Shown here one piece after another: positions 6,231 through 7,325 of a DNA stretch of 7,325 nucleotides. A model generated the notes under the pieces. That model saw only the letters and a program-made list of their open reading frames with translations. It ran no database searches and was not told the origin of the DNA. The stretch is from an uncultured Micrococcaceae bacterium (lineage in GTDB: Bacteria > Actinomycetota > Actinomycetes > Actinomycetales > Micrococcaceae). Location of the stretch: NCBI GenBank assembly GCA_937896705.1, contig CALBOC010000186.1:1-7325 (forward strand), in the 5' to 3' direction. Position 1 is the first letter of the stretch. The number at the start of each line of letters is the position of its first letter. The position numbers and the translations under genes were made by a program.

Positions 6231-7255
6231 GCACGACCGTTTCACAACCGACCAGAACCCAGCGTCCGACCATTATTTCGGTGGCCAAACATGCTGGAGT
6301 ATCCAAATCGCTGGCATCGCGAGCGCTGCGGGGCGAAGCGGGCGTCAGCCGTGAAAATCGCCAACGGGTCATGGAGGCCGCCGAGGAGTTGGGTTACCGG
6401 CTCAACTCGGCCGCACGCAGCCTGGTGGCTCGTGAATCGGGCGTGTTGGGCGTGGTACTCAACGACATAGGCAACGCGCACCACGCGCAGATCGTCACCG
6501 GTGTTGAGACCGCCGCACGCCAACGCGGCCTGCGCACCCTGATTACCCACGGAGCGCGGCATCCCGATGAACTGGTCCACCAAACCAACACCCTGTTAGA
6601 GATGCAGGTCGACGGCTTGATCGTGGTCTCCTCTTGGATGCCGGAAGCCACGCTCCAGTCGCTGGGTGACGAAGTGCCGACGGTGGTGGTGGCGCACTTG
6701 GCCAACCCACCGTCACAGGTTGACCTGGTGGCCAGCGATGATTTCGCCGGTTCGACTGCCGCAGCAGCACATCTGCTGCAGATTGGAAGGTCGCGGGTGG
6801 CATATCTGACGCGCTCGATGAGTGCGACCTCGAAAGCCCGCTGGCACGGCATTCGAGCACAAACCCAAGCGGCAGGCGTGGAGCCTGAGCTGTTGCATTT
6901 TAGTTTCGATGACGTCTCGGTCGTACGAAATGGGTTAGCAGCGCGTCGCTGGGATGGCATCGTGACAAATAATGACCAAACCGCGGCCGAAGTGCTAAAA
7001 CTAGCGCACCAAACCGGAGTGCAAGTCCCAACGGAGTTGGCCATTGTAGGTTACGACAATACCCCGCTGGCTGAGCTGTTATACCCGAGTTTGACCAGTG
7101 TGGACCAGCCGCAACAAAAAATGGGTCAGCGTGCGCTGGAACTGTTACTGCAGCGTCAATCCGATCGTGCCGCTCCGCCGGTGCGAGACTACTACACCCC
7201 AGCGTTAGTTCTTCGCGACTCAACGCGGGTGCAATTCCCGCAGAGCACGGACTAA
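6227..7255 (+). CDS. LacI-family transcriptional regulator
   Basis: This is a DNA-binding repressor of 342 residues, normal for the family. The N-terminal helix-turn-helix runs TIISVAKHAGVSKSLASRAL (residues 15-34). Lys27 and Ser28 are at the specificity positions equivalent to Tyr17 and Gln18 of E. coli LacI. The hinge helix LNSAARSLVA keeps the ARSL leucine that inserts at a central CpG of the operator, matching the CG-centred GGAACGTTCC sites upstream. The rest is a periplasmic-binding-protein-like effector domain from about residue 68 (GVLGVV), including VDGLIVVSS, WDGIVTNND and LAIVGYDNTPLAELLYPSLT, which is standard for sugar-responsive members. It is the last gene of the operon, so binding upstream would make it autoregulated. 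The effector is probably the imported compound or its dephosphorylated product. The protein family is certain; the target and ligand are inferred. Confidence 0.95.
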   Translation: MSTTVSQPTRTQRPTIISVAKHAGVSKSLASRALRGEAGVSRENRQRVMEAAEELGYRLNSAARSLVARESGVLGVVLNDIGNAHHAQIVTGVETAARQRGLRTLITHGARHPDELVHQTNTLLEMQVDGLIVVSSWMPEATLQSLGDEVPTVVVAHLANPPSQVDLVASDDFAGSTAAAAHLLQIGRSRVAYLTRSMSATSKARWHGIRAQTQAAGVEPELLHFSFDDVSVVRNGLAARRWDGIVTNNDQTAAEVLKLAHQTGVQVPTELAIVGYDNTPLAELLYPSLTSVDQPQQKMGQRALELLLQRQSDRAAPPVRDYYTPALVLRDSTRVQFPQSTD

Positions 7256-7325
7256 TTGACACCCAGCGTTCTATCAGCCGGTTCATGCCCGTTTCTGAGC
7301 GGAGCGTAAGCTCGGCATCAGGAAC
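7256..7325. other. Short 3' region after the operon, nothing firmly assigned
   Basis: These 70 bases show no T-tailed hairpin. A loose stem is possible (ATGCC 7285-7289 with GGCAT 7314-7318, and GAGC 7297-7300 with GCTC 7310-7313), but with a 7-nt one-sided bulge and no T run. On the minus strand, 7325 to 7283 reads FLMPSLRSAQKRA followed by a stop and could be the end of a convergent gene. On the plus strand ATG 7285 opens a frame without a ribosome binding site. Neither reading is strong. Confidence 0.3.

Noticed and set aside
6394..7044. Long minus-strand open frame (216 codons) opposite the LacI gene
   Set aside because: It is antisense to a clear conserved gene, its composition is Ser/Thr/Arg/Ala-rich without motifs, and long antisense frames are common in high-GC DNA.
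7256..7261. Perfect TTGACA -35 box right after the LacI stop
   Set aside because: No reasonable -10 hexamer follows at 16-18 nt, so a promoter cannot be supported.
1..7325. CRISPR array, tRNA/rRNA genes, insertion sequences or phage attachment sites
   Set aside because: I saw no spaced direct-repeat array, no tRNA cloverleaf, no transposase motif and no terminal inverted repeats; the window is filled by the operon.

Overview
The window looks like one carbon-scavenging operon from a high-GC Gram-positive bacterium. I infer Actinomycetota, possibly a Micrococcales genus, from about 60% GC on the lines I sampled, frequent G/C third codon positions and strong AGGAG-type ribosome binding sites. 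No taxonomic marker gene is present, so the placement is tentative.

Layout: bases 1-85 hold the probable tail of an upstream gene. It is closed by a textbook intrinsic terminator, with a perfect 13-bp stem at 86-98/105-117 followed by a T run. A leader of about 144 nt follows. It carries one copy of the palindrome GGAACGTTCC at 167-176, and a second copy lies at 275-284, just inside the first gene. Six genes then run in the same direction: a fused double-domain ABC permease (267-2108), a lipoprotein substrate-binding protein (2188-3387), an ABC ATPase (3384-4526), a HAD-family phosphatase-like hydrolase (4559-5386), an inositol-monophosphatase-family phosphatase (5370-6230) and a LacI-family repressor (6227-7255). 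Three of the five junctions overlap, by 4, 17 and 4 nt. The last 70 bases after the repressor show no convincing terminator or promoter.

How the parts may work together: the transporter has the Fbp/Afu/Phn architecture (one permease with two EAA loops, a soluble binding lipoprotein and one TOBE-type ATPase). Annotation pipelines often label this 'iron(III) transport'. Co-transcription with two different phosphatase-family enzymes and a LacI-type sugar regulator points instead to uptake of an organophosphate, such as a sugar or polyol phosphate, followed by dephosphorylation in the cytoplasm. AfuABC, once annotated as a ferric transporter and later shown to import hexose phosphates, is the precedent. 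The LacI protein probably controls its own operon through the two GGAACGTTCC operators, whose centres are 108 bp apart and could support a repression loop. The substrate and the downstream catabolic steps cannot be read from this window.
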